DNA of 64,000 bases, taken from contig JAYKKT010000086.1 in the NCBI GenBank assembly GCA_036023115.1, positions 13,903,501 to 13,967,500 of the forward strand. The letters are read 5' to 3'. The notes under the pieces are model-generated. The model saw only the letters and a list, made by a program, of their open reading frames with translations, ran no database searches and was not told the DNA's origin. Positions within the stretch are counted from its first letter, which is position 1; each line of letters begins with the position of its first letter. The stretch is from Brasenia schreberi (taxonomy: Eukaryota > Streptophyta > Magnoliopsida > Nymphaeales > Cabombaceae). Shown here in pieces: positions 11,484-24,599 of the stretch. Position numbers and translations under genes: made by a program.

Positions 11484-11639
11484 TCTCCCACTTAACTATT
11501 CGAGCTAAATAAACAGACATATTGGTTTTCCTTTCACTTTTGTGGGGTTTTCCAAGTAACATTATTTTATGACTGTTATTCCAATCATTATCCATTCTGT
11601 GGTTTTTTACCTGCACAACAATCAAATATATCTCAAACC

Positions 11640-12775
11640 CATATTTGTAACATGTTTTGAGAAAATATCCTCTATTATGCCTTTAGTCAAGGGGTATGCC
11701 AACATGTCTTGAGTTGGCATACATGTATGAGATGGATATTTCTTTTTTCATAACCATATCATGAACATTATCATTATATGCTTGCTTTTAGAGTTGTCAT
11801 CTCCACTCTTAATTAGAATAATTGTTGCATTGTTGTCACAGTAAATGACAAGTGGCTCATCGGCTATGTTTAACTTCAAATCTCGTATGAAGCGGCTTAT
11901 TCAAACGATACTCATTGCAAACATATAGTAAGCCAAGTACTCAGCTTCCTATGTATGCAGCGCTACACAATCCTGTTTCTTACATATTCAAGAAACAACT
12001 CTACCTCGAAATAAAAATATTTATTGTGAGGTTGATTTGTTGTCATCTTTACTCCTAGCAAAGTTAGCATTTGAGTATCCTACTACTTTTAGTTCATCTA
12101 CTTGAAAACATAATTTCAAGTCCTTTGTTCCTTTACGATCTCTTAGAATCCTCTTCACAACTATCCAATATTATCATCCGATATTATTTTGATGTCTACT
12201 TACAAGACCAACAATAAAGCTGATATTAGGTCTTGTACATAACATAACATACATCAAGTTGCCTACAACTTGTGCATAGGAAACGTTAGGCTTATCGTCT
12301 CCTTCACTGGGATAATCAACCTTGCTAAGTTTCATCCCTTTTGCAACGGGTGTAGGAGTACTTCCATTCACCCATTTTAAACTTCTTAAGGATATAATCA
12401 ATATATCTTTCCTAACTCAATCATAAAAGATTAAATTATTTATCTCAAGAAATCTTCATACCCAGGATATAGGATGTTTCCCCCATATCCTTCATTTCAA
12501 GCCTTGAGTTTAGCAATGACTTAGTTTTGAAATCATCTCATTATCATTCCCAATCAATAATATGTCATCTATATATAATGATAAGATGACAAAGTGGCTC
12601 CCACTGTTTCATACATATACACAGTGATCAAGCTCATTTGCCACAAACCTAAGTCCAACAATAGCATTTTGAAAGTCAAGTACCATTGGCAAGGTGACTA
12701 TTTTAGGTCATATAGGGATTTTTCAACATATACATTTTATCTTCTTGGCCTTTAACTATGTATCCTTCGGACTGA

Positions 12776-12833
<58 letters not shown>

Positions 12834-15490
12834 TTCATCTAAATCTCTATTTAGAAAAATAATTTTTATATCTAGCTGATATAAATCTAAATCATAATAT
12901 GCTGATATCAACAAAATTATTCTTATGAATAAAAATTTTGTAATAGGAGAATATGTCTCAACATAATCTATCTCCTCCTTTTGCGATAATCCCTTTGCAA
13001 CCAGTTTAAATTTTTCGATTGATTCATCGACTTTACATTTATTTTTTAGAACTCATTTATAGCCTATGGCTTTTCTTCCTTTTAGCATATCAGTCAACTG
13101 TCAAACTTGGGTTTTTTTAGTGGATTCAATTTCTTCATCCACGGTTTTCTCCTAATCTATTGTTTTAGATGAGTTAATAGCTCATTGATAAGTCAAGTTA
13201 TCAGTCACTGCATCTAAATCAACCAAATTGCACACTTCTTGTGCAAGATAAGTATGTGATAATCCTTTAAGCAGGATGGTGCGGTCCTAGGCCTTTTATA
13301 TCCACTTAAAGTTTCAATTGATCTACAAAGATCTTTTATAGGTTCAAATGATGATTGATCTAGATCTACTAGATCATCAATATATTCATCATTATTCTCA
13401 AGGATATCATTTTTAGTACTTTTTAATAATTTAATATCTCTGCTCTCTATTAATTCATAGTTCTTATGATAAAAATGATATCCTTTTGAGCCTTTTAGAT
13501 ATCTGATGAATATACATCTCAAAGACTTGTTGTATAGCTAATCTCTAAACTAATTAAGGATTTTCACATGAGCAATATATCCCAACCTCTTGAAATGACG
13601 TAGGTTAGGTTTTCTTTCAAACCACATCTCATATAGTATAGTGAATACAACCTTACATAATACTCTATTGAGTATGTATATTGTTGTATTTACTACTTCT
13701 CTTCAAAATATCATTGGTAGAGAGACATCTATTAACATTGATCTTGTTATATTTAGTAAGGTTTTATTGTATCTTTCAGATACACCATTTTATTGAGGTG
13801 TCTTGGGCATTGTATTTTATTTTGAAATACCAAAGTCTTTATAGAATTCCAAACTTCCTGCTTATATTCTTTGAATACTTTAAATGCCTCAAATTTATGT
13901 ATTAAAAGATATATATGTATATTTCGAGTAATATTCGATAAAGGTTATGAAATAGAGCTTTCCTCGATGTGTTTTTACTCTAAAGGATCCACATAAGTTA
14001 GCGTGAATAACTTTCAACAGGGTTGTTGCCCTTGTTTCTTTGAAAAAATATTTTCTCATCATTTTTCCTTGTATTAAGGTTTTTTACTTGCTGAAAGTGT
14101 TTTTCTTAAACTTTGACAATAAGTCAAAGTTTGATAACTTTCTCAACTTTTTCAAACTTATATACCCTAGGAATTTATGTCATATATTCACATCAACATT
14201 AAAGGCACAATCAATATAAGTATAAGGATTTTCATTTTCATTGATATTCATCTTAAATAATCCATGTTCTACATCAGATTTCTAAAAAAAAATACTCTCC
14301 AATGCTTCCCTACAATCACTTTGACAGAAGCAAACCTGACCTCAAAATCTTTCTTCATCAAGGTAGAGGCCAAAACCATATTGCATCTTATAGATAGCAC
14401 AATCAATATATTAGTTAGTACAACCAGTATGCCTTATACATAAATTCTAAAGGACCTAGTTCGAAGAACATTTGAGAAAGTGTTATTTTTTATATATACT
14501 CGATGTTTTCCTGGTTTATATTTCTTTAGATCCATTATTCCTTTCTTGATCTTTGAAATGTGTTTCGTTACTTCTGAGTCAATCCACTAACGAGTAACTA
14601 GGCAGTTCATGTATAAACATTTTGATATCATGCAGATTGTATCATGCTTCTCCGATTGCCCGCGTTATTGGTTGTTTTCACCATTTTTCTTGTTACGACA
14701 ATCTCTATTATAGTGTCCTATTTTTTCACAACTGAAACACTTAAATCAATAAGTGGTTTCCTATATTTTCTTAAAAGATTGGCCATCATTTTTGTTATTT
14801 TTGTCAAACTTTTGTTTAGTTTATTTCTTCTCCGGTCGGCTTTGGAGTTAGACCCTATCTCGTCTTGTACCATTAGTAATTTCTCTTTTCTATTTTTGTT
14901 CATGTGTTCTTATTAAATTGCTAGTTTTAGGGGGTAATTTAAAAAGGTTTATTTCCGGCCCTAGTCTAAGGGCAGTAGTGACCATGTTTCAAGATGGGAA
15001 AGACTATCCGGTATTATAGATATTTGCATTAGTTCTCGGATGATTGATTTGGCTACAGCTAAATCTCTTATCATTACCAACATATGGTTCACATATTTCA
15101 CTACATTATTTCCTTTCATTTTATAAGAGTTGTACCTTTGTAGTAGTAACTGAACATATAGTTTAGCTATAGTGTCATTTAGCCGTTATTGAGTCAAACA
15201 ACTCTTTTGCAGTCTCATATTCTTCAAAGACCCTAATTAGATCATCCTCTATGTATGATAACATGATTATTCTTGCTATCATGTCATCTCTTAGAAATGT
15301 TTATACATTTTCTTTTATTGCTCAGTGGCTTCAGGAGGTGCTCGATGCAATGTTTCCTTTAATACATATTTTACACCTTTTAGTGTAAGAACCAACAAGA
15401 TTCTTCTCTTCTACGTTTGAAAATTTATACTGTTTCATTTTTCTATTTTTGCTAGTTCAGATATACATATTATTGAATTTATTTTTATGT
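11640..15490 (-). pseudogene. Decayed copia gag-pol polyprotein
   Basis: Recognisable pieces in minus orientation: RNase H-like (about 11730-12000), reverse transcriptase (about 12170-13170, with a YVDD-type region near 12560), integrase (about 13200-14100), protease region (about 14500-14600), zinc knuckle with C-x2-C-x4-H-x4-C spacing (about 14690-14740) and gag (about 14930-15430). Open pieces are only 60-102 codons long. An (AT)25 microsatellite has expanded inside the reverse transcriptase at 12779-12831. It is clearly older than the first element. Confidence 0.8.
12779..12831. repeat. (AT)n microsatellite
   Basis: About 25 uninterrupted AT units inside the decayed reverse transcriptase. 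The first element has only a short ATGTATATGA at the same place. Confidence 0.95.
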
Positions 15491-16678
15491 GTTTGCAAAA
15501 TTAACAATTAGACGGTCTAGTAGGAAAACATATATCAAGCAACAAACAATAGATAGTAAATATTTAATTAACAGAATGCATAATATCCAACTATTAAAGA
15601 TAAAATAACTCATGGTACTTAAAACCAATTTTATATAGATTTTAAGTACCATTATTGAGTTTTTAATAACTTAATTCTATTATAGAATCAAACTATAAAC
15701 AAATGTGTAATTTTCTCCAAAATTTCTACCACTAATAAATTTCCCAAACAACAAGGGTAAACCAGTAATTTTATCTATCTGTTCAATTTTATAAATTTCA
15801 AAAAAAGATCAGGAGTAAAATAGTAAACTTCATATCTAGTTTTTGTATAAGATTCATCACTAATGGGGGGTGATGCCATAATTTTGCCTCCTAATCCGAA
15901 TTTATAAATTTCCAAAAGATAAGGACAACCTTATCTTTTAATATAGTGGCAAAACTGTAAACCTTTTATCGGGCAAGGATAGGAAGGTAACTTTTCTTAG
16001 AGGTATTCTGTAATTTCTATAAACAATGAGAGGGCAATACATTCTTTTCATCCATTTGAGGATAAAAATATCCTTTTACTCAAAAATATCTGAATATTTT
16101 CATAATTTTATCCTCTGACAACTTATAGTTTCTGAAACCGACTAAGGGCAGAACAAGCTTTTTAGTTCATCACCCAAACCGCTGGTTTCCACCCACGGTT
16201 TTCTGAAATCGCTGGGCGGTTTCCTAGGGATATAAAAGGGAAGAGAGAGAGGGAGAGAGTATTGTGGGAGGGGTTGGAGGGTACTGCCTCTCCTCCGCTT
16301 GGCATGGGCTTTCCCTCCGCCTGGCTTCTATTCTTCCTTCACCTGGCCTTAGTTTTCCCTTTGGTTGGCCTTTGTTTTCCTTTCGGCTGGCTTAGGTTCT
16401 TCCTTTTAAGGCCGACGACATGGACTTTGTATTTTTTTCAATCTAACAGCCTTGGCCCTGGTCTGGCCTTTGTTTCTTTTTTTTGTCAGTTCAGTCTGTT
16501 CTCTTTTGCCTCGACCGTCTGGTCGATTTTATTTTCCTATTATCTCAGGTCATAAACTGTGGTTTTCAATAGTCTTTTTCGATGAAAAGAGGGTGTTATC
16601 TTTCTTAAATTCTTATCTTTTTCTCTGCATAATTTTCCCTTAAAATACTAATATGCGTACCTTTATTGTAGAAAAACA
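15491..16678 (-). other. Leader of the second copia element
   Basis: Corresponds to 7190-8449 in the first element: AT-rich with GA-rich simple sequence (about 16240-16260), then degenerate GGCTTTCC/GGCCTTTG repeats at about 16290-16410. The open frame on the plus strand (16262-16555) follows the repeats and is not a gene. Confidence 0.5.
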
Positions 16679-16693
16679 AGTCCCTAGTACCAA
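16679..16693 (-). other. Degenerate primer-binding site of the second copia element
   Basis: Minus-strand TGGTACTAGGGACTT, one base from the LTR end CATCACCA. It aligns with the element 1 site TGGTATCAGGGCC with several substitutions. Confidence 0.5.
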
Positions 16694-16694
16694 T

Positions 16695-17240
16695 GGTGAT
16701 GTCTGACGGTTTCTAGTCTGTTGTTCCCTCTGATGATCTCAACAGTAGTTTGCCATGATTTTGGGTTGTGCAGTAGAATGGAAGAAGATGAAGAGCGAAA
16801 GTTTTGTAGGTATGATTTCTAGTTTCCACATCACCGATTTTTTCAAGGAGGTTTTTCTTTCAATTTTTACTATATTTTCTGTGTGTGTTGCTCTGTATTT
16901 ATAGAGTAATACCTGCTCCACCTTCCGAATATTCAGGCTAGGCTTTCCGTTTTTAGAGCTCTTATCCAGTCGGTTATAGAGCTCGTCCATAATAAACTGG
17001 TTGTTATAGATTAGTTCCGTAACTATTTCCACACAAAACGGTTGGTTGAGGTAGCATACCAACCCAACAACTACTCCACTAGATAACAAAGTGAACCACC
17101 TCACTTTGGAAAACGTAGTATTGAGAATCCGGAACGAAGGTCTGGAGCCACCTACTTCTCCCTGAGGCATCCTCACCGTCAAGTCAAGGATGATAGGGAG
17201 ATCCTATTGAAGGCCGAGTTACCGGGCTAGACAATAAGGA
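16695..17240 (-). repeat. 5' LTR of the second copia element (outer edge uncertain)
   Basis: Begins with TG at 16695 (minus-strand end ...CA). A minus-strand TATA box (CTATAAATA) lies at about 16897-16907. The first 75 bp match the LTR fragment split around the first copia element. A 147-codon open frame (16739-17182, minus) overlaps it but resembles no known protein. Confidence 0.45.
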
Positions 17241-20200
17241 TAGTAAGGTTCAACCATGTCTAGGTTGAACCTTTTTGAAGGAGATGCACCCCAAAATAAT
17301 AGTCTTGGGAAAAAATCTTCGATAAATCCACGAAGCGGATGTTATCAGCAAGTTAAGTCAAGCATGAGATCAGCTGTCCAAAGTATAGATAGAAAAGTTT
17401 AGTGTCATCTCGAGCCTTGATCAAAAGGTGCCAAATAAATAGCCGAGAGAGAGTCATGATTGCAAACACGACACAACCAGAGAATTAGATACTAATGAGA
17501 GGTCATGTGTACTTGAAAGTCCAAACTGCAATAATTGGAGCCAGATTCAGGTTCAAACTGAAGGTCGACCCGACTAAGTTCAAACTTTTAATGAGTTTAG
17601 AGTTATTGCACGGCTCCGCAAGGAATGCACAAAAGAAATTATTTGTCATGACCAGCTAAGACCATAAGAGATGGCAAATTGTCGTTCTAATGTGCTGTAC
17701 CCTAATTCGACTTGGCTCAAATCCGAATCCAAAATGGTGGATTATTGAAGCAGAGGGGACAATGAGGCACACGAGAACCCAAGATGAGCATGACCCCGAA
17801 GTTCATGTTCATGTTCATGTTCTCCGGAAGTTATTGATATAAGCATGAATTATATGAGCCAAACACGAGCTGAAACATGAAAATTCTTGACCCTAAATCA
17901 GGTAGAGGTTCAGGCCCAAAACAGATTGGTTTTCATTGAATTCCAAACCAGACCCAAGTTGCAAACAGTTTATCTGATGAGTCAAACTTGAATGGATCCC
18001 AAAACAGTATCATATTCAGATTAACATTGGAAAACCCAATTCATTTCCACTCTGCTTTTGCAAGAAGGTAACCGGATTAGACGTAGTCCCAACGTTAATT
18101 TCGTGTGAATGTAGCGTTCAGCTGGCCCAGCCAAGCAACAAAATAAGGGTGGTTCGGTTCATTCTACTTCTTGACCAGCCCTGATGCCTTGATTTTATTT
18201 CTCAAAATACAGAATTGAAATGCAATAATTAAAAATAAAGGGAAATACTCTGGGCCTCAACAAATCGAACACGACCATTTACTGCACTACGAGCAAATGC
18301 AACAGTAGAAGGCTGACGAATCAAAGCGAGGGAAGGTTGCAAAACATGCCACCCTTTCAAATCGTCGCATTGCCTACAGCTTCTACTTTTGAATAAGATC
18401 TAGCTAGCTAGAACTTGGTTCCAGTATCAGTTCTGGTTCAGTCTGGGTTGGATTGGTTACTTTAGCCTGGGAGAGACTAGGTCGACTGATGTAGGGGAAA
18501 ACTAGGTTCAGATTCTGATCCTCTGACCAGATTGCAGTGAAGGGGAGATCAGCGCCTCACTCTGCTTGTGTTTCATGTAGAGCTCCCAGAGTTGGCTCTT
18601 GTTTAGCAGGTTATTCAAATGTACAAGAATGTCTATTTTCTGTTTAACCTCACCCACCTTATTCCTGTCAGTGACCATTCTCTTATCCTTTGTTTTGGTA
18701 AAGTTAGATTCTTTCTCGCATAATTGGAAGTTCAACCTAAGGAGGACAACAGGAATATCTTCCTAAAACGGCCAAACACCATTTTATTATTACGTCATCA
18801 TTCAACTTACTTTTAGGAATTACGTGAAACTAAAAATTACAGAGCTTGAGAGCACTACACACGTATACAAGACATTTTACCATGTCTGTGTGCATGCGGA
18901 TGCGTGCATGTGTGTGTCATAGAGAGAGATTCATTATGGAAGATCACATGAGCCTGGAAATGTTAAGGCTTGCGATTGAGTCCTGCCTAGATTGGTCTGA
19001 TTCTGATCAATTGAGCCGGTTCGGCAAAAAATGGGGGACTGTGGCTGACTCCTTTGAGCCAACCTGTGTTGGAAGCCACTGATCCGGTTTGAACTGGGAC
19101 TCCAGATACATGCCATGCATTTGGGAGTCCACTGAACTAGTGAAGCTAACAACATTCTTCAAAAGGATAATTCTCTTGATTTACCGGTTTCCTCGCAAAC
19201 TAAAGCTTACATCAGTTTCCATCATTCTGTCGTCTCTCATGCTTATGGCACCCATTACCATGGGAACAATACCCTTACTGGAGTTCCCATTGATGAATGG
19301 AGGCAGAAAGAAGAAACCCTAATAAGACTAGTTCATTCTTGGAAGACACTCGCAGATTATGCCAGCAAAACATGACAAAATGTTCCCCATGAATCCTCAA
19401 GATAGTTCCTTTGTTATGACCCACGAACTTGGACAAGTTTCAGATTGTCCATAATACATGTCCCAACACATCGAAGCAAAATCCACCAGAGACTTGAGTG
19501 TTTAGTTAGCTAGCTAGAGATGCTCCGATAGATGCATCATATTGAGAACAGCAGCAAGAGAATAATTAAAGCAAGAAACAGATAGAATGAGGATCGGTTG
19601 ATTCATAAGTTATTGATTATATGATAATGATCCGGTAACTCAATTATGGCTTACAAACTTAGCACATGCACGAATACAACCATACACGAAACTTTTTCTA
19701 TATGTAGACTTCCACTTTTTTTTGTGTACGTGTTAAAAGAGGTGATAGTTCTGAGCATATGATGCTGTACATCAACCTCTGAAAAATACACTACACCATT
19801 CCCGAACGCAAACATAGAGCTTCATCCATCGTGACTATCTCAAAAAAGTTCAATCCTATTTCTACAATAATCATTCTTTTACCTGAAGCTAGGTGAGAGT
19901 TATCCAAGAACAGGAATAGTCTGTAGCAGACCACCTGATAAGAACTGGCAGGAAGTCCTTTTGAAACATGAAATGTTGACTAATTCCAAACTTTTGCTTT
20001 TCCTCTTTATGACTCTTCCTTGTCGAGCATCAGCTTCTAGATTCCATATGGTCTTCAAATTGAACTATAAGAAGTGAAGGAAGAGGCAAAAGCAGAAGAC
20101 ATTGAACATCCCCTGGAGTACTTGCAAAGGATGACAAAAATATAAATGCCACGCAATAATGTCAGGATAAACCGATCCTTCTTCATGCATGCAGCAGCAA

Positions 20201-21236
20201 AACTTATCGACGATTAGAAATTAACAAAAGGACACATGAAACCTAGGGTCCTAACAGAAAACCAACCAAAACCAAAACCAAGCTTTTCCCATCCTAATAG
20301 GGATCCGCTATATGGTTCTTCATTGCACGATCATGCATCATATTAGCATTTATCTCATAGAGAGCAAGATCATGTTCTCTCTTTCAACTTATCAGGCCTT
20401 CATCTACTTCTTTCAAAGCGTTCGCCCTCTAATTTCTTACCTTCTAACCCAGGCACCATTTTCTTACCAGGGCTCCATCTCACTATCTCTCAAATGTTCA
20501 AATTACTTTCAGCATGTCTCTCTCTGTAGGTGCGACACCAATTTTTTTTCTAAATTATCAGTAAGGCCCTAAAACAGTTCATGGGATTAATCACGGGACC
20601 ATATTCAAACCATTGACACATAAAGCAATCCAAAGCGACTCAGACAGAATCATAACATATCAATTTGAGCCACGGGACCGTATGCAAACCATTGACATTT
20701 AAAGCAATCGGTAGCGGGTACCAAGTAGCAGGCAACTCGGACTGAATATACCACATCGATTTGAGAACACATCCAATTCAGCCAAGATAAATTTTATAGT
20801 ATACTTCACAAGTTAAAGACCAGATATATGCTTCCAGCTGCTTCACGCGCATCAAGTACGTTGTTTCCGAAGAAGGAAAATAGTCCGAGAACTATCAAAA
20901 AGTTGGAGGGCACTGGAAGACAAGCAGAGGAAACAAATCAATCGCTCAGCTTGAAAGACAAACAATAATTCATTGATGTGTCAACAGTGTCAACAGTCGC
21001 AACCAAAAGACCAAAAATACATGCCATGTAAATACTACAGAGGATCCTGCAACGATGAAAGGCCCAAAATACAAGAAGAAAAGGAGGTAATGCACAAACA
21101 GAGGGAAGAAAGAAAATCCATTTACATTCTGGACCCGTTTAATACACCAACAAATAGGAATTATGGATTAGAAATAGGGAAAACGTGAAGACAACATGAA
21201 ATCCGAGAGGAACGATCACCTTACTGGTTGCATAGT
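17241..21236. other. Noncoding interval between the copia relic and the PRA1 gene
   Basis: Nearly 4 kb without a supported gene. A perfect 11-bp inverted repeat with 7-base loop lies at 17245-17273. A GTTCAT microrepeat lies at about 17803-17822. Two imperfect direct copies of about 45 bp (theme CACGGGACC...CAAACCATTGACA) lie near 20597 and 20672. Open frames are short (up to 90 codons) and show no family signature. The last few hundred bases presumably include the 3' UTR of the PRA1 gene. Confidence 0.5.
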
Positions 21237-21842
21237 TCAAATTCTACCATAAGACTGCATTGATCCGACTACTGACAACAATCCCCCTGCAGCGGCGTCC
21301 TGTTCATCAAGAAATAGATCGTCCGTTGATCTAAAGGCCGCGTGGATCAGAACAATAGCCGCGCCGATGAGAAGGGAAACGAGAATGTTCAAGGAGACGC
21401 GCGTCAAAAGAAGAGCGACGATCGTGATAACGGAGAGCACAGCGAGCACGACACGGTCGTCTATCGTCCGACCAAAGAGCACGAGCGGCTCATCGCGGAA
21501 GAAGTAAAGGAATAACCAAGCGATGAATACGACGATGAAGACGATGAGTGAGATCGGGTGCCAGAGGAGGCTGAGAAATAGGATCCCGAGAACGATCATC
21601 GTGTAATTGACGCGGAAGTAGGCGAGGTTCTTCCGTATCCGAACGAGGGCCTCACCGAAGCTGAGCGGACGCGAGAAGGACGTCAGATTCGCGAACTCCC
21701 TCCAGGGTTTCCTCGTTACGACGGCCGATCTGCCCCTCTCTTTCGCCCGGGAGATGAAATTCGCAGCCACTGAAGCGGCGGAGGTGGACGATACGGTGGC
21801 AGTGGACCCCGGAAGCGTGCCGTAGCCGCCGGGCGTGGCCAT
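21237..21842 (-). CDS. PRA1: PRA1 family protein (prenylated Rab acceptor)
   Basis: Intact, intronless, 201 residues, typical for plant PRA1 proteins. They are small multi-spanning proteins of the ER, Golgi and endosomes that interact with prenylated Rab GTPases in vesicle trafficking. The N-terminal 45 residues are polar and Ser/Ala-rich. Next comes the conserved stretch RKPWREF (44-50) and [25 protein letters not shown] (split about 56-80). Two hydrophobic blocks (about 80-116 and 130-170) each form a hairpin or paired span, separated by [15 protein letters not shown]. The acidic C-terminal DDLFLDE is also usual. The sequence most resembles the plant B group, by recall only. The start is the first ATG of the frame; the coding part is GC-rich against AT-rich flanks. 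No transposon interrupts it. Confidence 0.93.
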   Translation of the reverse strand: MATPGGYGTLPGSTATVSSTSAASVAANFISRAKERGRSAVVTRKPWREFANLTSFSRPLSFGEALVRIRKNLAYFRVNYTMIVLGILFLSLLWHPISLIVFIVVFIAWLFLYFFRDEPLVLFGRTIDDRVVLAVLSVITIVALLLTRVSLNILVSLLIGAAIVLIHAAFRSTDDLFLDEQDAAAGGLLSVVGSMQSYGRI

Positions 21843-22090
21843 CGGAGAAACGCAAGAAGTTCCGAAGAGGTTACCGCTGTAACTCCGATATGGGTTTTGG
21901 GAGGATCAGAGTTTACCGGCGATAATCGAAAACGCTACCGCTGGTTTGCCGGCATACCAAAAAGATTTTTCAGCAACGCCATTGGAGATGACGTTGAGGA
22001 ATCACGAGCAGAATCAACGATGACAAAGACCGAGGCTGGAGTGGTAAAAATAACAAAGAAGTAACCGACTCCTTTTATTTATTGCGATAA
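21843..22090 (-). promoter_or_regulatory. 5' UTR and proximal promoter of the PRA1 gene
   Basis: Upstream of the ATG on the minus strand the sequence stays GC-rich to about 22040. An AATAAATAAAA stretch at about 22072-22084 could serve as a TATA element. No transcript start can be read from sequence alone. Confidence 0.3.
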
Positions 22091-24599
22091 GTTTAAAAAA
22101 CGCCACTGCTTTTACAAAACATTAAAGAGAAGGGACCGCGTTTAGTCCCTTCTTGGTTCTTACCGAACCAGAGGGCGGATGGAAATAGGTCGGGTTTTCC
22201 GACCTTGACCCGAACCGGATGTTGTTTCGGGAACGGTCTGAGCTACGTCTAAGTGTGAAACTTGGATCTGTTTGGGGTTCATGAGATACAGATGCTCTTT
22301 TGTATCGCTTTGGTTAACATGAACATGGACTTTTGAGGTCATATCGTCTTCGTCTTATGTCAAGCACATGCTAAGCCCAGTAATACTTTTCATACCATTT
22401 TAAGAGAACAAAAACAAGCTTTCCAGGTCATGTTTCGTGTTGTTTTCTTAGTTGTGTCCCAATATGCCACCTCTACTTTAATCTCCATTTCAAATTCAGC
22501 TTTGGGCCGAAACCGATTCAGGTAGATCCTATTTAGCCCCATAAAGAAGGGATAGCACCGAAATATGAATATTATCAAAGGCTTCTTTTTGTCATTTTAA
22601 AGGTTTTGAAAAAATATCTAAGGCACGGGTTATCTTGAGAGTATAAACAAAGTGACTCAGCTAATGTCGGCAAAATTAATTGTTTCCCTGAAAATTATCT
22701 ACTGAGTAATGGTTGCACGCGCCCTCCCTCACGTAACTCGGGTGAGTGTCTATTGCTGTATCACATGGACGCTACTTGATAGCGTGTCATGTCCCCATAC
22801 ATGCTAGTTTTGTGTCTTATTCCGTGTTACCGGAAACTTTCTCAGCGTGGATGTGTTTAAGTAAAAGCACTTATTAATTGGAAAAAGCCTTACCGGATAG
22901 ACATGGAGAGTATGAACAGGCCCAACAGTTTCAACCGAAATCGAGCTTGGTCGGGAATTGACTGAAATCAAAACTAAACCTAAAACCGGAGATCATTTGG
23001 TTTAGTTCCGGTTCCACTTCCATGAAACTAAAATCGGGCCAGAACAAGAATTAGTGGTTTCAAACAACCGGTTCCATAATTTTTAATTTCAAACATTTAA
23101 TGATTTTTTTCGAGAATCGATAGTTACGTACCAGTCCCAGTATGGTTCCAGTTTCTGGTTTTAGGGAAATTGGAATCAACCATGTCTATAGAGGAGTTTA
23201 ATTATTTTTGAAGATCATTGCTAATGCCCCGAAGTTAGAAGCCAAAATCTTTTGAGAATGAAGCTCAAATGACAAGCACAATTGGATGCCAAACATATTG
23301 TTAATGGCATTGCAAAAATATGCTAGTTCTGAAAATGGTTTGAATGAAATGCATTTGGATGATAGATCATTATTTCCTATATTTCGAAATCCAACTTTTT
23401 TTTATCCTTATAAATGGATTGACAATTATACCCCACACAAAGGAGGGTCGTTTACAGAGGCACCCCTTGTTTCAACCTTCCAAATGGCATTTGGTCGACA
23501 ACTCAAATACAAAAGAATATGTTGCAATCTCAAGAAATGTGCATCAAGGTAGGATCTTACCGAAGCACTATTGAAAGTGAATGGTGCAAGGCGAGACCTA
23601 TAGTGAGAAATAGCAGTCTTCTATAGAAAAACTCAAATGACACTAAAAGTGGTGCAAGACAAGAATACTAGAAGATGTTTAAGATTATAGATGTCTATGT
23701 TTTGATCTTTTCAATAAATTCAAGCAATTGGAGGGTCCTTAGTTAGACATATCTAGTTCTGATTAGGATGAAACCTGGAATTGTAACTGAACCAGCTTGG
23801 GGGCAGTTCTAGTTCTGATACCGTTGGTTTTGGGCCAGTTCCGTTTTGATTATGGAACTGGTAATTTTATTTAATAATATTAAAAAAAATACTGAAACCA
23901 ATGGTTTGGAACTGTCGGTTTCATTATGGTATATGTACAAAAGGTGAAAGTAGAACCGAACTAGGTGGTTCTCGATTCTCGCTTGGTTTCAATTTTTATA
24001 AAAGATGAATCTGGAACTGAACCAAGTGGTCCTTGGTTATGGTTCCAAGTTCAACCGGTCTGGTTCCAGTTAAAACCATTGGGCCAATTACGAAGTGTCA
24101 ATGTCTACCTTGAGCCTCCTTCTAAACAGTACATCATGAGTAAATAAAACTACAATGGGCTTTGCAAGAGGAAAGCATGGAACTTTATTCAACTAAAAGA
24201 GTTGAATTATGACTAAGAAAATGCTAAAGTGACTAAAATTATATACAAGCATAAATTAAAGATTGATAATTGAGTGATGATCCTCCACCAATACGGTAAT
24301 CCTCCATTTATAGTTCGGGAAAAAGTTTAACGTTAAAGGAAATTAGTTAATCTTGAATTGGCAATTATCTTCACATTTAGTGACATGCAATTTCTTGTTA
24401 TTGTGCTTGAGAAGAACAAGAACTCAAAATTGAGAAGAGGACCCACACGATGGTTTGGGTATGCAAATATGTGGTAGGAAGTGTATGGGCATGTCAAGGG
24501 ATGTTGACCTCCATCTTTTGAGGGTCATTTATCTGACTTAGGTGATTATTGGTATGTGAAAATCCTTTGCCAAGTATTCCACTACATCCCTGGAGGAGC
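22091..24599. other. Noncoding, with degenerate GGTTCC/AACCGG-rich repeats
   Basis: AT-rich sequence with islands rich in GGTTCC, ACCGG and GGAACC words at about 22910-23190 and 23760-24090. Similar islands occur near 28080-28330 and, as AACCAAAC/GAACC words, at 42050-42350 and 42910-43140. They look like relics of a dispersed repeat family that I cannot name. Open frames at 23286-23574 show no recognisable domain. Confidence 0.4.

Larger units (their letters stand above)
11484..17240 (-). mobile_element. Older Ty1/copia element related to the first, 3' LTR missing
   Basis: From 11484 to about 16420 the sequence follows the first copia element (3101-8340) in the same order and orientation: purine tract, RNase H, reverse transcriptase, integrase, protease, zinc knuckle, gag, leader with repeats. 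A degenerate primer site lies at 16679-16693. The 5' LTR begins at 16695 with one spacer base, as in element 1. No matching LTR is found left of 11484, where the sequence is unrelated, so the 3' LTR was lost. Many frameshifts, stops and small deletions are present. The right LTR boundary is uncertain. Confidence 0.75.

Noticed and set aside
16739..17182. 147-codon minus-strand open frame at the second copia LTR
   Set aside because: It crosses the LTR TATA region and matches nothing known, so it is more likely LTR sequence than a gene.
17245..17280. Hairpin followed by T-run resembling a bacterial terminator
   Set aside because: The context is a plant nuclear genome with introns and retrotransposons, so a Rho-independent terminator has no role here. 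Recorded only as an inverted repeat.
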